A stretch of 15,097 bases of DNA from the NCBI GenBank assembly GCA_024695285.1, contig JAILIM010000047.1, positions 1 through 15,097 on the forward strand, read 5' to 3'. Positions 14,156 to 15,097 of the stretch are shown here, piece by piece. Under the pieces are notes generated by a model. The model did no database searches. It worked only from the letters and a program-made list of their open reading frames with translations, and had not been told where the DNA came from. The stretch comes from Bacteroidales bacterium (lineage in GTDB: Bacteria; Bacteroidota; Bacteroidia; Bacteroidales; UBA932). A program made the translations under genes and the position numbers. Each line of letters opens with the position of its first letter. Positions within the stretch are counted from its first letter, which is position 1.

Positions 14156-15097
14156 GGCTCACCTCCTTCTTTTTGGGTCCGGGGATAGGTACCACCAGGC
14201 TGATCTTGGCCTTCGTGGGGTACAGGAATATGTCGTAGAAAGTTCCGTTTCCGGCGGGATCCTTGATAAGCTTGACGTAGTCGTCGGTAGGATAGTAGTG
14301 GCGGTATGGAGCCTCCAGGTAACCGGTGGAAAGACTGAACTCGAGGTTGGCCTTCTTGTTGCGGCCGAGAGGCATGCTGTAACCCAGCGTGCCGCCCACC
14401 GACCAGTATTCGCCCTGGTAGTTGAACTTCTTGTCGTTCTGGAAGTCGAACCTCGAAGACATTCCGTAAAGGCCCACGAACCATCCGCGGAGCTTTTCCC
14501 TTCCGCGAACATCCCAGGGCTTGAACCAGAAACGGGCCTCGAGTCCCATCTCCCACATCTGGAAACAGTACTTGTTGCCGGTCTCCCACCAGGGGAACAC
14601 GTCCTCGATGTCGAGGGAGAAGCGGCGGCCGATCGGGAACTCGAGTTCGAAGTTCAGGGCGGTGAGCGCATCGTACAGCAGGTTGGTCTTCGCCGCCACG
14701 ATGGTGCCGAGCTGCCTGGGCTCGCGGCTTGCGGCAGGAGCGGGAGCAACCTCGGGCGCGTATGCGAGAGTGTCGACGCGCATTGTGGTGTCAGCCATTG
14801 CGAGGGTGTCGACCGGAACGGCTATGCTTTCGGTGCTGTCGGCGATTTCCTCAGCGGGAAGTTCCGGAGCCTCGAGAGCGGGCTGCTGGCTGCAGCGCAC
14901 AGTCGCATAGCGGGAAAGCGGGAGGAAGTGCTCCTGTATGTAATCCCAGCACTCAAGCTTGCGGAGGCGCTCCTCCTTATTCTCGGCGCTGTCGTCGGAA
15001 TCTATTATTGCGAGAACGCGGAATTTGGACTCCTTATCGAGATTACTGTCGGATACGACGCTCTCGCGGAGTTTAGCCCAGTCTTCACCGCGGGAAT
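14148..15097 (-). CDS. DUF3575-type outer-membrane protein with OmpA-like N-terminal region (5' end outside window)
   Basis: The frame is open to the right window edge, so the start is missing; 315 codons are visible. The first ~65 visible residues (WAKLRESV, then FRVLAIID, then KEERLRKLECWDYI) resemble the OmpA-like/DUF3868-like region often found in Bacteroidales fimbrial loci. An Ala/Pro/Glu-rich linker with repeated VDTLA follows (about 14690-14890). The rest matches the DUF3575 pattern: KTNLLYDALTALNFELEFP, then PWW, EARFWF, GLYG, a GYSMPLGR turn, YRHYYP, and a final strand KISLVVPI. Alternating aromatic strands suggest a small outer-membrane beta-barrel. Its exact role is not established; the position immediately before an anchor-type gene suggests a part in pilus anchoring or assembly. 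The stop (14150-14148) overlaps the next start by 8 bases (ATGAATAA), indicating translational coupling. A GTG at 14900 is an internal Val, not the start. Family assignment is from motif memory. Confidence 0.8.
   Translation of the reverse strand, partial: SRGEDWAKLRESVVSDSNLDKESKFRVLAIIDSDDSAENKEERLRKLECWDYIQEHFLPLSRYATVRCSQQPALEAPELPAEEIADSTESIAVPVDTLAMADTTMRVDTLAYAPEVAPAPAASREPRQLGTIVAAKTNLLYDALTALNFELEFPIGRRFSLDIEDVFPWWETGNKYCFQMWEMGLEARFWFKPWDVRGREKLRGWFVGLYGMSSRFDFQNDKKFNYQGEYWSVGGTLGYSMPLGRNKKANLEFSLSTGYLEAPYRHYYPTDDYVKLIKDPAGNGTFYDIFLYPTKAKISLVVPIPGPKKKEVSHE
14156..14170 (-). promoter_or_regulatory. Strong Shine-Dalgarno-like site for the DUF5119 gene
   Basis: On the transcript the sequence is AGAAGGAGGTGAGCC followed directly by ATG. 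GGAGG is 6 bases from the start codon, and the run AAGGAGGTG is close to a full complement of a bacterial 16S 3' end. It lies inside the last codons of the preceding gene. Bacteroidota usually initiate without such sites, so it is notable here and supports 14155 as the start. Part of the sequence also encodes the Lys-rich tail of gene 1 (KKKEV), so chance cannot be excluded. Confidence 0.6.

Noticed and set aside
14148..14900. DUF3575 gene as a complete 250-codon gene starting at GTG 14900
   Set aside because: The same frame stays open to the window edge and encodes family-like sequence upstream, with no signal peptide after the GTG.
1..15097. Mobile element, CRISPR array, tRNA/rRNA, invertible promoter, chaperone or usher genes
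   Set aside because: No transposase or integrase motif, no regularly spaced repeats, no RNA gene and no chaperone/usher protein was seen; the inverted repeats present are short hairpins.

Overview
The window looks like one continuous minus-strand gene cluster from a Bacteroidales bacterium. The moderately GC-rich coding sequence, the lipoprotein signal peptides with a Lys two residues after the lipidated Cys, the AT-rich leaders and the families present point to an Alistipes/Rikenellaceae-type gut organism; the genus is inference. Every base except short spacers is coding. Transcription runs from high to low coordinates. No promoter or operon terminator is visible: the cluster enters from the right already inside a gene, and a stop codon lies only 10 bases from the left edge.

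Layout in transcription order: (1) 15097-14148, 3' part of a DUF3575-type outer-membrane protein with an OmpA-like/DUF3868-like N-terminal region; (2) 14155-13046, a DUF5119-type lipoprotein, the likely counterpart of the pilus anchor (FimB/Mfa2 role); (3-7) five consecutive fimbrillin-family (Mfa_like_1) lipoproteins at 13046-11940, 11870-10767, 10666-9401, 9318-8137 and 8016-6910; (8) 6890-5352, a longer fimbrillin-like protein with an extra C-terminal beta domain; (9) 5339-2946, a large fimbrillin-like protein with a C-terminal lectin-like (FISUMP/C-type-lectin-like) domain; (10) 2935-11, a 974-residue DUF4906-like protein with a TSP3-type calcium loop, a Big_2 Ig-like domain and a terminal beta domain. 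Together this is a type V (FimA/Mfa1-like) pilus locus with putative membrane protein and anchor first, several stalk-type pilins in the middle, and large accessory or tip subunits last.

All pilin-type proteins (genes 3-10) combine a lipobox with a downstream T-R-A-like or T-K-A-like motif. This fits the known route for this pilus class: lipoprotein export, surface trimming by an Arg/Lys-specific protease, then donor-strand assembly. Gene 2 lacks the trimming motif, as expected of a retained anchor.

The spacing is the most unusual part. Genes 1-3 overlap and genes 7-10 are 10-19 bases apart, but genes 3-7 are separated by 69-120 bases. Three of these four spacers carry GC-rich hairpins with 6-base loops, two of them near-identical in one arm, followed by A-rich leaders and, for genes 4-6, a shared start/signal-peptide sequence. 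Genes 2 and 9 instead have strong Shine-Dalgarno-like sequences, which are rare in this phylum. The array therefore looks shaped by tandem duplication or recombination and by gene-by-gene post-transcriptional tuning.
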